Shown: in pieces, positions 35,458-43,504 of the stretch | Layout of the letters: every line of letters begins with the position of its first letter | Position numbering within the stretch: position 1 is the first letter of the stretch | NCBI GenBank assembly: GCA_004295105.1 | Contig: SHNC01000261.1 | Span: 1 to 45,528, forward strand | Length of the DNA stretch: 45,528 bases | Source of the DNA: Betaproteobacteria bacterium | GTDB lineage: Bacteria > Pseudomonadota > Gammaproteobacteria > Burkholderiales > Rhodocyclaceae | Direction: 5' to 3' | The notes under the pieces: model-generated | Seen by the model: only the letters and a program-made list of their open reading frames with translations | Told to the model about the DNA's origin: nothing | Database searches by the model: none | Position numbers and translations under genes: made by a program

Positions 35458-35488
35458 TTCCGGACTCGGCCAGGCGCGGAGTCCGGAA
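35458..35488 (+). terminator. Hairpin between acpP and fabF
   Basis: TTCCGGACTC (35458-35467) pairs with GAGTCCGGAA (35479-35488) across an 11-base loop. No T-run follows, so it may act as an attenuator or stabilise the acpP message rather than terminate fully. Confidence 0.55.
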
Positions 35489-35527
35489 TTCCCGATTCTC
35501 CTGCCTTGATTCCATACGGAGCTGCCC

Positions 35528-36763
35528 GTGTCGCGTCGTAGAGTCGTCGTAACCGGTCTGGGACTCGTTTCCCCGGTTGGCAATACTGTTTCCGAAGCCT
35601 GGGAAAACCTGGTTGCCGGCAAGAGCGGCATCGGTCCGGTAACGCGCTTCGATGCGAGTGTCTTCTCGACCCGCATTGCTGGCGAAGTGAAGAATTTCGA
35701 CGTGTCGGCCTACCTGTCTGCCAAGGAAGCCCGCCGCATGGATATCTTCATCCATTACGGCATGGCGGCCGGCATTCAGGCGATTCGTGATTCTGGAATC
35801 GAGGTCACCGACGCCAATGCGGATCGCATTGGGGTCAATATCGGTTCGGGTATCGGCGGTCTGCCGATGATCTCCGATACGCAGAACGATTTTCTTGCCG
35901 GTGGTCCGCGCAAGATTTCGCCGTTCTTCATTCCGGGCACCATCATCAACATGATTTCGGGCAACCTGTCCATCATGTTCGGCATGAAGGGGCCCAACAT
36001 CGCGGTGGTTACCGCATGCACCACCGGTCTTCATGCCATCGGCCTGAGCGCCCGCATGATCGAATACGGCGATGCGGACGTGATGGTGTGCGGCGGCGCC
36101 GAATCGTCGGTGACGGAACTCGCCATCGGTGGTTTCGGTTCGGCGAAGGCGTTGTCGACGCGCAACGAGGACCCAGCTACCGCCAGCCGTCCCTGGGACA
36201 AGGATCGCGATGGTTTCGTGCTCGGTGAAGGTGCCGGGGTGATGGTGCTGGAGGAGTACGAGCATGCCGTCAAGCGTGGCGCGAAGATCTATGCTGAGCT
36301 CGCCGGTTTCGGCATGAGCGGTGATGCGTACCACATGACCGCCCCGGATACCGACGGCCCGCGCCGCAGCATGCTGAACGCGATGAAGAATGCGGGCGTG
36401 AATGCGGACGAGGTGCATTACCTGAATGCGCACGGCACGTCCACGCCACTGGGCGACAAGAACGAGACCGACGCGATCAAGCTGGCGTTCGGTGCCGACG
36501 CTGCGAAGAAGCTCGTCGTCAATTCGACGAAGTCGATGACCGGTCACCTGCTCGGCGGCGCCGGTGGGCTGGAGTCGGTGTTTACGGTGCTCGCCGTGCA
36601 TCATCAGATTTCGCCGCCGACCATCAACATCTTCGAGCAGGATCCGGAATGCGACCTGGATTACTGCGCGAATGTTGCGCGTCCGATGAAGATCGATGCG
36701 GCGCTGAAGAACAACTTCGGCTTCGGTGGAACCAACGGGACGCTGGTTTTCCGTCGCTTTTGA
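35528..36763 (+). CDS. fabF: 3-oxoacyl-ACP synthase II
   Basis: A 411-residue elongation condensing enzyme, important for long-chain and unsaturated chains. The triad is Cys164 (VTACTTGLHA), His302 (NAHGTSTPLGD) and His340 (KSMTGHLLGGAGG). The start is GTG at 35528, the only one that gives the standard SRRRVVVTGLGLVSP N-terminus. It closes the fatty-acid block and is followed 22 bp later by a YgfX-like gene. Confidence 0.98.
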   Translation: MSRRRVVVTGLGLVSPVGNTVSEAWENLVAGKSGIGPVTRFDASVFSTRIAGEVKNFDVSAYLSAKEARRMDIFIHYGMAAGIQAIRDSGIEVTDANADRIGVNIGSGIGGLPMISDTQNDFLAGGPRKISPFFIPGTIINMISGNLSIMFGMKGPNIAVVTACTTGLHAIGLSARMIEYGDADVMVCGGAESSVTELAIGGFGSAKALSTRNEDPATASRPWDKDRDGFVLGEGAGVMVLEEYEHAVKRGAKIYAELAGFGMSGDAYHMTAPDTDGPRRSMLNAMKNAGVNADEVHYLNAHGTSTPLGDKNETDAIKLAFGADAAKKLVVNSTKSMTGHLLGGAGGLESVFTVLAVHHQISPPTINIFEQDPECDLDYCANVARPMKIDAALKNNFGFGGTNGTLVFRRF

Positions 36764-36785
36764 TTCTGACGGCGCCGGGCGAGGC

Positions 36786-37286
36786 ATGCGTTACCCGCTC
36801 GCATTGCGCCTGAGGCCGTCGTGGGTCCTGATGACGTCAGTGCTTGTCGTGCATGTCGCGGCAGCACTGGCGTTCTTTCATGTCCTGAGCTTGCGCGGCG
36901 GCAGTCTCCAACTGGGCGGGCTCGCCGTCCCGCAAGTTGCGGCGCAGACGACATGCGTGGTGGTGCTGCTCGGTTCGGTCGTCATCGGCCTGCGTCGCGA
37001 GTGGGCGAAGCGAGCACTGCGGCTCGTGTTGGCCGACGATGGCAGCGTGGTGTGCGAGACGCCCATGGGGATGCGGCACTACCGCCTGGAAAACGGCGCG
37101 GTCGATCTTGGCTATGCCATATGGCTGCGATTCTGCCCCGCTGACGCTGACCTGACGGCCAACAGGTCGGCAAGGCGTGACCGCCGCTCCCTGATGCTGT
37201 TGCGGGCCAATCTGCGGCCGGCGGACGGTTGGCGTGGCCTGCGCATCTGGCTGCGACATAAGGCCTATGCCGCGAGACGGGCCTAG
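36786..37286 (+). CDS. YgfX-like membrane protein
   Basis: A 166-residue protein with two predicted helices (about 12-32 and 48-68) and a cytoplasmic C-terminal domain ([47 protein letters not shown]). The two-helix plan and the WRxLRIWLR-type ending resemble YgfX (PF07254), the membrane partner of SdhE in gammaproteobacteria, also described there as a cell-division toxin. The family call is by pattern and by position beside nadB and rpoE; no sdhE gene is in this window. Its stop shares the CTAG palindrome with the convergent nadB stop. Confidence 0.6.
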   Translation: MRYPLALRLRPSWVLMTSVLVVHVAAALAFFHVLSLRGGSLQLGGLAVPQVAAQTTCVVVLLGSVVIGLRREWAKRALRLVLADDGSVVCETPMGMRHYRLENGAVDLGYAIWLRFCPADADLTANRSARRDRRSLMLLRANLRPADGWRGLRIWLRHKAYAARRA

Positions 37287-38878
37287 CGCACTGCGCTGCG
37301 GCGTAACGGGCGCAGCACGGTGTTGCGCGCGCTGTCGAGGGTTTCCGGATAGTCCCGGGAGTGATGCAGGCCCCGGCTTTCATGGCGCTTGAGCGCGCAG
37401 CGAACGATCAGGTCGGCGGTGACGACGAGATTGCGTAGTTCGATCAGGTTGTTGCTGACCCGGAAGTGCGAGTAGAACTCGTCGATCTCGCGCGCGAGCA
37501 GGCGAATGCGATGCTGGGCGCGCTGCAGGCGCTTGGTCGTGCGAACGATGCCTACGTAGTCCCACATGGCACGGCGCAGTTCCGCCCAGTTATGGGTGAT
37601 CACCACCTCTTCATCGGCATCGGTGACCCTGCTCTCGTCCCACGCGGGCAGCGTTCGATGCGGAACGCGCGGCTTGGCGAGAATGTCCTGCGCCGCCGCC
37701 TCGCCGAACACGAGGCACTCGAGCAGCGAGTTGCTTGCCAGGCGATTGGCGCCATGCAATCCCGTGCACGCGGATTCCCCGACCGCGTAGAGGCCGGGAA
37801 CGTCGGTTCGCGCCGCCAGGTCGGTGACGATGCCGCCGCAGGAATAGTGCGCTGCTGGAACGACCGGGATGGGGTCGCGCGTGATGTCGATGCCGAGCTC
37901 GAGGCAGCGTGCGTGGATGTTGGGAAAGTGTCCGCGCAGCCAGTCGGCTGGCTTGTGGCTGATGTCCAGGTAGACGCAATCGAGTCCGTGCTTCTTCATT
38001 TCGAAATCGATTGCCCGGGCGACGATGTCGCGCGGTGCAAGCTCGACGCGGGGGTCGTGCTCGGGCATGAAGCGGGTGCCGTCGGGCAGCTTCAGCAGGC
38101 CGCCTTCACCGCGCACAGCCTCCGAAATCAGGAAGGACTTGGCGTGCGGGTGGTACAGGCAGGTAGGGTGAAACTGGATGAATTCCAGGTTCGCGACCCG
38201 GCAGCCTGCGCGCCACGCCATCGCGACCCCATCGCCGGTGGCGACGTCCGGGTTGGTCGTGTACAGATAGACCTTACCCGTTCCGCCGGTCGCCAGGATC
38301 GTATTGTGTGCGCTGAAGGTGACGACCTGGTCGCCGCGGATGTCGAGGACATAGGCGCCGAGGCAGCCGGCACCCGGATGTCCGACCTTGTCGCCGAGCA
38401 CGAGGTCGACCCCGATATGATGCTCATATATGGTGATGTTCGGATGCGCCCGGACCTGCTCGCCGAGGGTGGCCTGAACCGCCGCGCCGGTTGCGTCCGC
38501 AGCGTGGATGATGCGGCGATGTGAGTGGCCTCCCTCGCGTGTGAGGTGATAGCCGAGTTCGGACTGAGCCTCGCGCGTGAAGGGTACGCCACGCTCGATC
38601 AGCCACTCGATCGCCCGGCGGCCGTTCTCCACGACGAAGCGGGTCGCGACCGGATCGCAGAGTCCTGCGCCAGCGGTGAAGGTGTCCTGGATGTGCGCTT
38701 CGATGCTGTCGGTCGTATCGAGCACCGCAGCGATCCCGCCCTGAGCCCAGGCGCTTGCGCTGTCGGACAGTTCGCGCTTGGTGACCAATGCGACCTTGAG
38801 CCGGTCTGCAAGGCGCAACGCAAGCGACTGGCCTGCGGTTCCGCTCCCGAGGATGAGTACGTCGTACTGTTTCAGCAA
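37283..38878 (-). CDS. nadB: L-aspartate oxidase
   Basis: A 531-residue flavoprotein that oxidises aspartate to iminoaspartate for NAD synthesis, using oxygen or fumarate. The FAD motif [19 protein letters not shown] lies at about 7-25; [19 protein letters not shown] and the SCGGIVTD and [15 protein letters not shown] regions are characteristic of NadB rather than succinate dehydrogenase. Length is normal. A lone -10-like TATATT occurs upstream on its strand (38914-38909) without a good -35. It converges on the YgfX-like gene with overlapping stops and diverges from rpoE. Confidence 0.97.
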   Translation of the reverse strand: MLKQYDVLILGSGTAGQSLALRLADRLKVALVTKRELSDSASAWAQGGIAAVLDTTDSIEAHIQDTFTAGAGLCDPVATRFVVENGRRAIEWLIERGVPFTREAQSELGYHLTREGGHSHRRIIHAADATGAAVQATLGEQVRAHPNITIYEHHIGVDLVLGDKVGHPGAGCLGAYVLDIRGDQVVTFSAHNTILATGGTGKVYLYTTNPDVATGDGVAMAWRAGCRVANLEFIQFHPTCLYHPHAKSFLISEAVRGEGGLLKLPDGTRFMPEHDPRVELAPRDIVARAIDFEMKKHGLDCVYLDISHKPADWLRGHFPNIHARCLELGIDITRDPIPVVPAAHYSCGGIVTDLAARTDVPGLYAVGESACTGLHGANRLASNSLLECLVFGEAAAQDILAKPRVPHRTLPAWDESRVTDADEEVVITHNWAELRRAMWDYVGIVRTTKRLQRAQHRIRLLAREIDEFYSHFRVSNNLIELRNLVVTADLIVRCALKRHESRGLHHSRDYPETLDSARNTVLRPLRRSAVR

Positions 38879-39007
38879 GATGTCGGTCCGAGCGGGTCAA
38901 GGGCCGAAAATATAGCACGCCGGCAAGGTGTCGCGCGGCTGTCTGCCAAGCGCGGCGCGGCGGTGCGGCGAGAGGTGGACCGATGCCCAAATACCCCTGA
39001 TCGCCTA

Positions 39008-39035
39008 TGAACTAATTGAACCTGCTCGTGTCTGT
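39008..39035 (+). promoter_or_regulatory. Sigma-E/AlgU-type promoter of rpoE
   Basis: TGAACTA (39008-39014) is followed by 16 bases and TCTGT (39031-39035), close to the AlgU/RpoE consensus GAACTT-N16/17-TCTGA. This would let the sigma factor drive its own operon. Confidence 0.5.
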
Positions 39036-39078
39036 TCAACTGTCTTCGATTTTTGATCAGGGCGTGTGGACGGGCGCT

Positions 39079-39084
39079 TATAAT
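39079..39084 (+). promoter_or_regulatory. Perfect sigma-70 -10 box upstream of rpoE
   Basis: TATAAT at 39079-39084, 39 bases before the rpoE ATG. The only -35-like hexamer (TTGATC, 39053-39058) is 20 bases away, longer than ideal, so this would be a weak housekeeping promoter. Confidence 0.5.
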
Positions 39085-39123
39085 CGGGCGGTTTCCTCAT
39101 CCAAGTAACAGTATCCGCCCTAC

Positions 39124-39723
39124 ATGAGCGATCGTGAAATCGATCAAGTACTGGTCGAACGCGTCCAGCGCGGTGACAAGCAGGCTTTCGGCTTGCTGGT
39201 ATCCAAGTACCAGCGCAAGTTGAATCGCCTGTTGTCGCGGTTGATCCGCGATCCTGCCGAAGTCGAGGACGTGGCGCAGGAAACCTTCATCAAGGCTTAT
39301 CGGGCGCTCGGTTCGTTTCGCGGAGACAGTGCGTTCTACACGTGGTTGTATAGGATCGGCATCAACACTGCCAAGAACTACCTTGTGTCCCAAGGCAGGC
39401 GGGCGCCTACGTCGACGAGTTTCGATTCGGAGGAAGCGGAGAGTTTCGAGGACGGTGAGCAGCTTCGCGACATCAACACGCCCGAACGGCTGATGATGAC
39501 GCGCCAGATCGGCGAAACGGTCGACGAGGCGATGGCTGCACTGCCCGAAGAGTTGAGGACGGCGATCATGCTTCGTGAGCTGGAGGGGCTCAGCTACGAG
39601 GAAATTGCCAACATCATGGATTGCCCCATAGGAACCGTGCGTTCCCGGATCTTCCGGGCGCGCGAGGCGATTGCTGAACGCCTGCGGCCGCTGCTCGATA
39701 CGGCCCCGGACAAACGTTGGTAG
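39124..39723 (+). CDS. rpoE: RNA polymerase sigma-E factor (AlgU/RpoE)
   Basis: A 199-residue ECF sigma factor for envelope stress. Region 2 holds DPAEVEDVAQETFIKAYRAL and the FYTWLYRIGINTAKN segment; region 4 holds LPEELRTAIMLRELEGLSYEEIANIMDCPIGTVRSRIFRARE. It is held inactive at the membrane by RseA until misfolded envelope proteins trigger proteolysis. Operon order rpoE-rseA-rseB-rseC-mucD is complete, equal to algU-mucABCD. The gene ends 9 bp before rseA. Confidence 0.98.
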   Translation: MSDREIDQVLVERVQRGDKQAFGLLVSKYQRKLNRLLSRLIRDPAEVEDVAQETFIKAYRALGSFRGDSAFYTWLYRIGINTAKNYLVSQGRRAPTSTSFDSEEAESFEDGEQLRDINTPERLMMTRQIGETVDEAMAALPEELRTAIMLRELEGLSYEEIANIMDCPIGTVRSRIFRAREAIAERLRPLLDTAPDKRW

Positions 39724-39732
39724 GTACAAGGG

Positions 39733-40299
39733 ATGAAGGACAAACTCTCCGCACTTCTGGACGGCGATCTGGAAGAGCAGGCGATGAAGCCGGTGTTCGA
39801 TGGGCTGCAGCGTGACTCCGAGCTCAGGAGGGAATGGGAGGCCTATTGCCTGATTGGCGATAGCCTGCGCGGCGAGCGGACCAATTCGTCCGATTTCGTC
39901 AGTCGCGTGATGGCGGGCCTCGAGGAAGAGCCGACCGTGCTGGCGCCGCGCGGTCGAAGTCTGGCATCGGCAGCGAACCAGAGCCGCTGGCGATCGCTGA
40001 TGCCGATCGCAGCGTCGGTGATGGGGGTTGCGGCGGTGGGGCTGGTGGTCAGTTCGCTTTATTCCGGGCAGGAACGGTCGGTCACCCCCGGGGCGGGTGG
40101 GGCGGCGGTCGTTGCGGCGGCGCCGGTCGCGCGACTGATCGCACCGGCGGTGCAGGCCGGCGCGGCGCAGCGGGCGAGTGAAGACCTGCATCGCGAGTAC
40201 CTGTTCGCTCATCAGAGCGTCGTCGGCGGTGGACCGGTTCCCGCTGCCCTGCAGTATGTCCGCAGCGTGTCGAATCTGCGTGAGGATGCCGCCCGATGA
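39733..40299 (+). CDS. rseA: Anti-sigma-E factor RseA/MucA
   Basis: A 188-residue single-span protein: cytoplasmic sigma-binding domain (about 1-85, starting KDKLSALLDGDLEEQ), one membrane helix (about 91-112, LMPIAASVMGVAAVGLVVSSLY) and a periplasmic tail rich in Ala/Val. The domain start matches the RseA_N family. Degradation of this protein by DegS/RseP-type proteases frees the sigma factor. It overlaps rseB by 4 bp (ATGA). The periplasmic C-terminus ends LREDAAR, so no obvious YxF-type PDZ signal is seen. Confidence 0.92.
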   Translation: MKDKLSALLDGDLEEQAMKPVFDGLQRDSELRREWEAYCLIGDSLRGERTNSSDFVSRVMAGLEEEPTVLAPRGRSLASAANQSRWRSLMPIAASVMGVAAVGLVVSSLYSGQERSVTPGAGGAAVVAAAPVARLIAPAVQAGAAQRASEDLHREYLFAHQSVVGGGPVPAALQYVRSVSNLREDAAR

Positions 40300-41267
40300 G
40301 GTTCGCTGCGGCCGTGATCGCGCTCTGCGCGGTACTTGCGCAGTCGCCCGTCCGTGCCGAAGCACTGTCTGATCCACTGACCTGGCTGGGACGCATCGCG
40401 AGTGCCGGACAGAAGCTCAATTACGTGGGCACGTTCACCTATCAGTCCCGTGGGACCTTCGAGACCTCGCGCATCGCGCACCGCATGGATGCAAGCGGCG
40501 AGTACGAGCGGCTCGAGGTGCTGGACGGCAGCCCGCGCGAGGTGATCCGTTCAGGCAACGAGGTGCGCTGCGTGCTGCCGGAGCAGAAAACGGTGATCAT
40601 CGACCAGCCGGGTGGTCGTCGCGCCTTTCCGGCGCGCCTGCCGGCGAGCTTCTCCAACCTGGCCGAGAGTTACCGCATCCGCAAGGGTGAGGTTGGGCGG
40701 GTGGCGGGCTACGAAGCCCAGTCGATCATCCTCGAGCCGCGTGACGATCTGCGCTATGGCCAGGTGTTGTGGGCCGATGCGCAATCGGGTCTGTTGCTCA
40801 AGTCGCGCATGGTGGACGAGCGCGGTGACGTCATCGAGCAGTTCGCCTTCAGTGACGTTCGTATTGGTGGTGATGTCGGTGGCGAGCTGCTGAAGTCGCG
40901 ATTCGACCAGAGTGGCGACTGGCGCGTGGTGAATGCCCGTGGCAGCGAGATCTCCCGCAGCGAGGGCGGCTGGGTGCTGCGTTCGCCGCTGCCCGGATAT
41001 TCGCTGATGTCCATCATGCGTCGTCCGCTCGGCCGCGAGCGCGGCGAAGCAATCCACATGGTCTACAGCGATGGTCTCGCTGCCATCTCCGTCTTCATCG
41101 AACCCCTGCAGAGCCAGGGGGCCTCGGCGGCGCCGGGCGCGCTCGCGTCGGGGGCGATCAGTATCTACAAGCGAACGGTGGATCGTTACCTCATCACGGC
41201 GCTCGGCGAGGTTCCTGCACGGGCGGTGCAGCGGCTGGCCGACGGCATCGAGCACTCGGGGCAGTGA
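40296..41267 (+). CDS. rseB: Sigma-E regulatory protein RseB/MucB
   Basis: A 323-residue periplasmic protein with a signal peptide (about 1-22, cleavage near VRA). The N-terminal lipoprotein-like LolA/B-type domain (about 45-210, LNYVGTFTYQ, RIAHRMDASGEYERLEVLDGSPREVIR) and the C-terminal MucB/RseB domain (about 220-320) are in place. It protects RseA from cleavage and senses mislocalised lipids or LPS. Overlaps rseA and rseC by 4 bp each, so the three are translationally coupled. Confidence 0.95.
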   Translation: MRFAAAVIALCAVLAQSPVRAEALSDPLTWLGRIASAGQKLNYVGTFTYQSRGTFETSRIAHRMDASGEYERLEVLDGSPREVIRSGNEVRCVLPEQKTVIIDQPGGRRAFPARLPASFSNLAESYRIRKGEVGRVAGYEAQSIILEPRDDLRYGQVLWADAQSGLLLKSRMVDERGDVIEQFAFSDVRIGGDVGGELLKSRFDQSGDWRVVNARGSEISRSEGGWVLRSPLPGYSLMSIMRRPLGRERGEAIHMVYSDGLAAISVFIEPLQSQGASAAPGALASGAISIYKRTVDRYLITALGEVPARAVQRLADGIEHSGQ

Positions 41268-41743
41268 TGGAAGCGTTTGCGCGAGTGCAGCGAGTCGACG
41301 GCGGTCGGCTGTGGCTGAAGGTGAGCGACACCGGCGGTGGCTGTGGTCGTTGTGACGAGCCGGGCGGATGCCGCTCCGTGCAGATCGTCCACGTGTTCGG
41401 CAAGCCGGCAACCGAGTTTGCATTGCCATCGTACGAAGGTGCGCGGGTGGGTGACCGGGTGCGAATCCGGATTGCCGACGGGGCACCCTTGCGTGCAGCA
41501 CTCGGCAGCTATGGCCTGGCGGCCGCGCTGCTCGTCACCGGTGCGGCCGTGGGCACTGCGCTTGCCACTGGTAGTGAATCGGATCTCTTCGGCGCAATCG
41601 GGGCCGCTGCGGGCCTTGCCCTCGCATTCGTGAGCAATCGACTGCTGGTGAGGAGCCGGCGCTGGCGTGACGGTCTGAGCATGGAAGTCGTTGCGGACGG
41701 CGCGTGCCTTCAGGCGTCATCGTCTCCTGTTCGGAAGGCCTGA
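41264..41743 (+). CDS. rseC: RseC/MucC-family positive regulator
   Basis: A 159-residue inner membrane protein. The N-terminal cytoplasmic part has a cysteine cluster CGRCDEPGGC (about 28-37), typical of RseC and possibly metal- or cluster-binding; two membrane helices follow (about 83-102 and 107-126). In E. coli RseC has also been linked to reducing the SoxR iron-sulfur cluster. It starts in the end of rseB (ATGA) and its stop overlaps the mucD start (TGATG). Confidence 0.92.
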   Translation: MMEAFARVQRVDGGRLWLKVSDTGGGCGRCDEPGGCRSVQIVHVFGKPATEFALPSYEGARVGDRVRIRIADGAPLRAALGSYGLAAALLVTGAAVGTALATGSESDLFGAIGAAAGLALAFVSNRLLVRSRRWRDGLSMEVVADGACLQASSSPVRKA

Positions 41744-43167
41744 TGATTCGCTCGATCATGCGCCATCTGTCGGCATGGCTCTTTGCGTCCTTTGTCGCCG
41801 GATCGGCGCTTGCCTCGTCGGTTGCCGGTCTTCCCGATTTCACCTCGCTGGTGGAGCGACAGGGGCTTGCGGTGGTGAACATCAGCACCACTCAGGTCCG
41901 CGGCAAGTCTCCGCAATTGCCGTTTCCAGGCCTGGACGAGTCGGATCCGATGTTCGACTTCTTCCGCAAATTCATTCCCAGGCATCCCGAAATACCGCAA
42001 TTCGGTCCCGACAACCAGTCCCTCGGTTCGGGTTTCATCATCAGCGCCGACGGTTACATCCTGACCAACGCGCACGTGGTGGAGGAGGCTGACGAGATCG
42101 TCGTCCGGCTGGCCGACAAGCGGGAGTTTCGGGCGCGGGTCATCGGCGCCGACGCCCGCAGCGACATAGCGTTGATCAGGATCGAGGCCAGCGGGCTGCC
42201 CCGGGTCACCTTTGGTGATCCGGACAAGCTGAAGGTCGGCGAGTGGGTGGTGGCGATCGGGTCGCCGTTCGGCTTCGAGCAATCGGTCACAGCCGGTATC
42301 GTCAGTGCGAAGGGCCGCAGCCTGCCGGACGAGAATTTCGTGCCTTTCATCCAGACGGACGTGGCGATCAACCCCGGCAACTCGGGCGGGCCGCTCTTCA
42401 ACCTGAAGGGCGAGGTCGTCGGCGTCAACTCGCAGATCTACAGCCGCACTGGCGGCTTCATGGGGCTCTCGTTCGCCATACCGATCGATGTGGCGATGGA
42501 CGTTCAGCACCAGTTGCGGACCCATGGCCGGGTACAGCGCGGACGTATCGGGGTCGCGATCCAGGAGGTGACGCGCGATCTCGCCGACGGCTTCGGCCTG
42601 CCGCGCGCGGCCGGTGCGCTGGTGAGTGCGGTGGAGCCGGACAGCCCGGCGGCGCGCGCGGGCATGGAGCAGGGGGACGTCATCGTCCGCTTCGACGGCA
42701 AGTCGGTGGAAAATTCGAGCGACCTGCCGCGCATCGTCGCCGCGGTGCGCCCGGGCGCCAAGGTGCCGGTGCAGGTGTATCGCAACGGTGCGCCGCGGGA
42801 TCTCGTCGTGACGGTCGGCGAATGGCAGGACGGCAAGCCGGGACGGCAGCGGGGCACGGTGCCGAAGTCCCAGGCTGCACCCAATCGACTGGGGCTCGCC
42901 CTGGCCCCGCCGACTCCGGCACAGCGCCGCGAGCGCGGCATCGAGCAGGGACTGGTGGTGGAACGGGCGGTCGGCGCCGCCGCCCGCGCGGAGATCCGCG
43001 AGGGCGATCTGGTGCTCGCACTGGTCGTCGCCGGCAAGCAGACGCCGTTGAAGTCGGTCGAGGAATTCAATCGCCAGGTGGCGAACCTGAAGGAAGGACA
43101 GCAGGTCACGCTGCTCGTCAAGCGCGGCGAGGCGACGTCCTACGTCAGCCTGCGCGCGGACAAGTAG
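41743..43167 (+). CDS. mucD: HtrA/DegQ-family serine protease MucD
   Basis: A 474-residue periplasmic protease. The ATG at 41743 is chosen because it overlaps the rseC stop and has GGAAGG upstream; a longer frame starts at 41704. A signal peptide (about 1-28) is followed by the protease domain with His111, Asp141 and Ser214 (NPGNSGGP) and two PDZ domains (about 265-350 and 390-470). It closes the sigma-E operon, where it degrades misfolded proteins and so dampens the signal. It parallels the other HtrA in the window (6746-8224). Confidence 0.95.
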   Translation: MIRSIMRHLSAWLFASFVAGSALASSVAGLPDFTSLVERQGLAVVNISTTQVRGKSPQLPFPGLDESDPMFDFFRKFIPRHPEIPQFGPDNQSLGSGFIISADGYILTNAHVVEEADEIVVRLADKREFRARVIGADARSDIALIRIEASGLPRVTFGDPDKLKVGEWVVAIGSPFGFEQSVTAGIVSAKGRSLPDENFVPFIQTDVAINPGNSGGPLFNLKGEVVGVNSQIYSRTGGFMGLSFAIPIDVAMDVQHQLRTHGRVQRGRIGVAIQEVTRDLADGFGLPRAAGALVSAVEPDSPAARAGMEQGDVIVRFDGKSVENSSDLPRIVAAVRPGAKVPVQVYRNGAPRDLVVTVGEWQDGKPGRQRGTVPKSQAAPNRLGLALAPPTPAQRRERGIEQGLVVERAVGAAARAEIREGDLVLALVVAGKQTPLKSVEEFNRQVANLKEGQQVTLLVKRGEATSYVSLRADK

Positions 43168-43170
43168 CCG

Positions 43171-43452
43171 ATGGTTTCGTCTGCGAACACGCCCACGCGC
43201 GAATTCACCGTGATGAGCCGCGAGTGGTGCCACCTGTGTCACGAGCTCGTCGATGCACTGCGGCCCATCGCCGACGAGTTCGGCTGGCGCGTGGTGGTGC
43301 TGGACGTCGACCAGGATCCGGTGCTAGAGGAGCGCTGGAACGAACTGGTGCCGGTGCTGCTGCATGGCGACACCGAACTGTGTCACTACCACCTCGACGC
43401 CGAGGCCGTCCGTGCCTATTGCGCGGGTTTTCCGCTAGAATCCGGGGCTTGA
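43171..43452 (+). CDS. Glutaredoxin-like/DUF836 thioredoxin-fold protein
   Basis: A 93-residue protein with CHLC at 20-23 in [15 protein letters not shown], the CxxC redox motif of the glutaredoxin-like DUF836 family. The [15 protein letters not shown] and LVPVLLHGD strands match the thioredoxin fold; the cis-proline is the Pro in VPVLL. No signal peptide, so it is cytoplasmic. It follows mucD by 3 bp and precedes lepA; this position is conserved in many betaproteobacteria as I recall. Its partner is unknown. Confidence 0.88.
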   Translation: MVSSANTPTREFTVMSREWCHLCHELVDALRPIADEFGWRVVVLDVDQDPVLEERWNELVPVLLHGDTELCHYHLDAEAVRAYCAGFPLESGA

Positions 43453-43472
43453 CCTCGTCAACCAATCCGAAC

Positions 43473-43497
43473 CGGGTGCTGAAAGGCACCCGTTTTG
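43473..43497 (+). terminator. Intrinsic terminator-like hairpin in the lepA leader
   Basis: CGGGTGC (43473-43479) pairs with GCACCCG (43486-43492) around a 6-base loop, followed by TTTTGTT. It ends only about 8 bases before the lepA ATG. It either stops the rpoE operon or attenuates lepA; a -10-like TAGAAT (43436-43441) lies upstream without a -35. Confidence 0.7.
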
Positions 43498-43504
43498 TTA
43501 TCGC

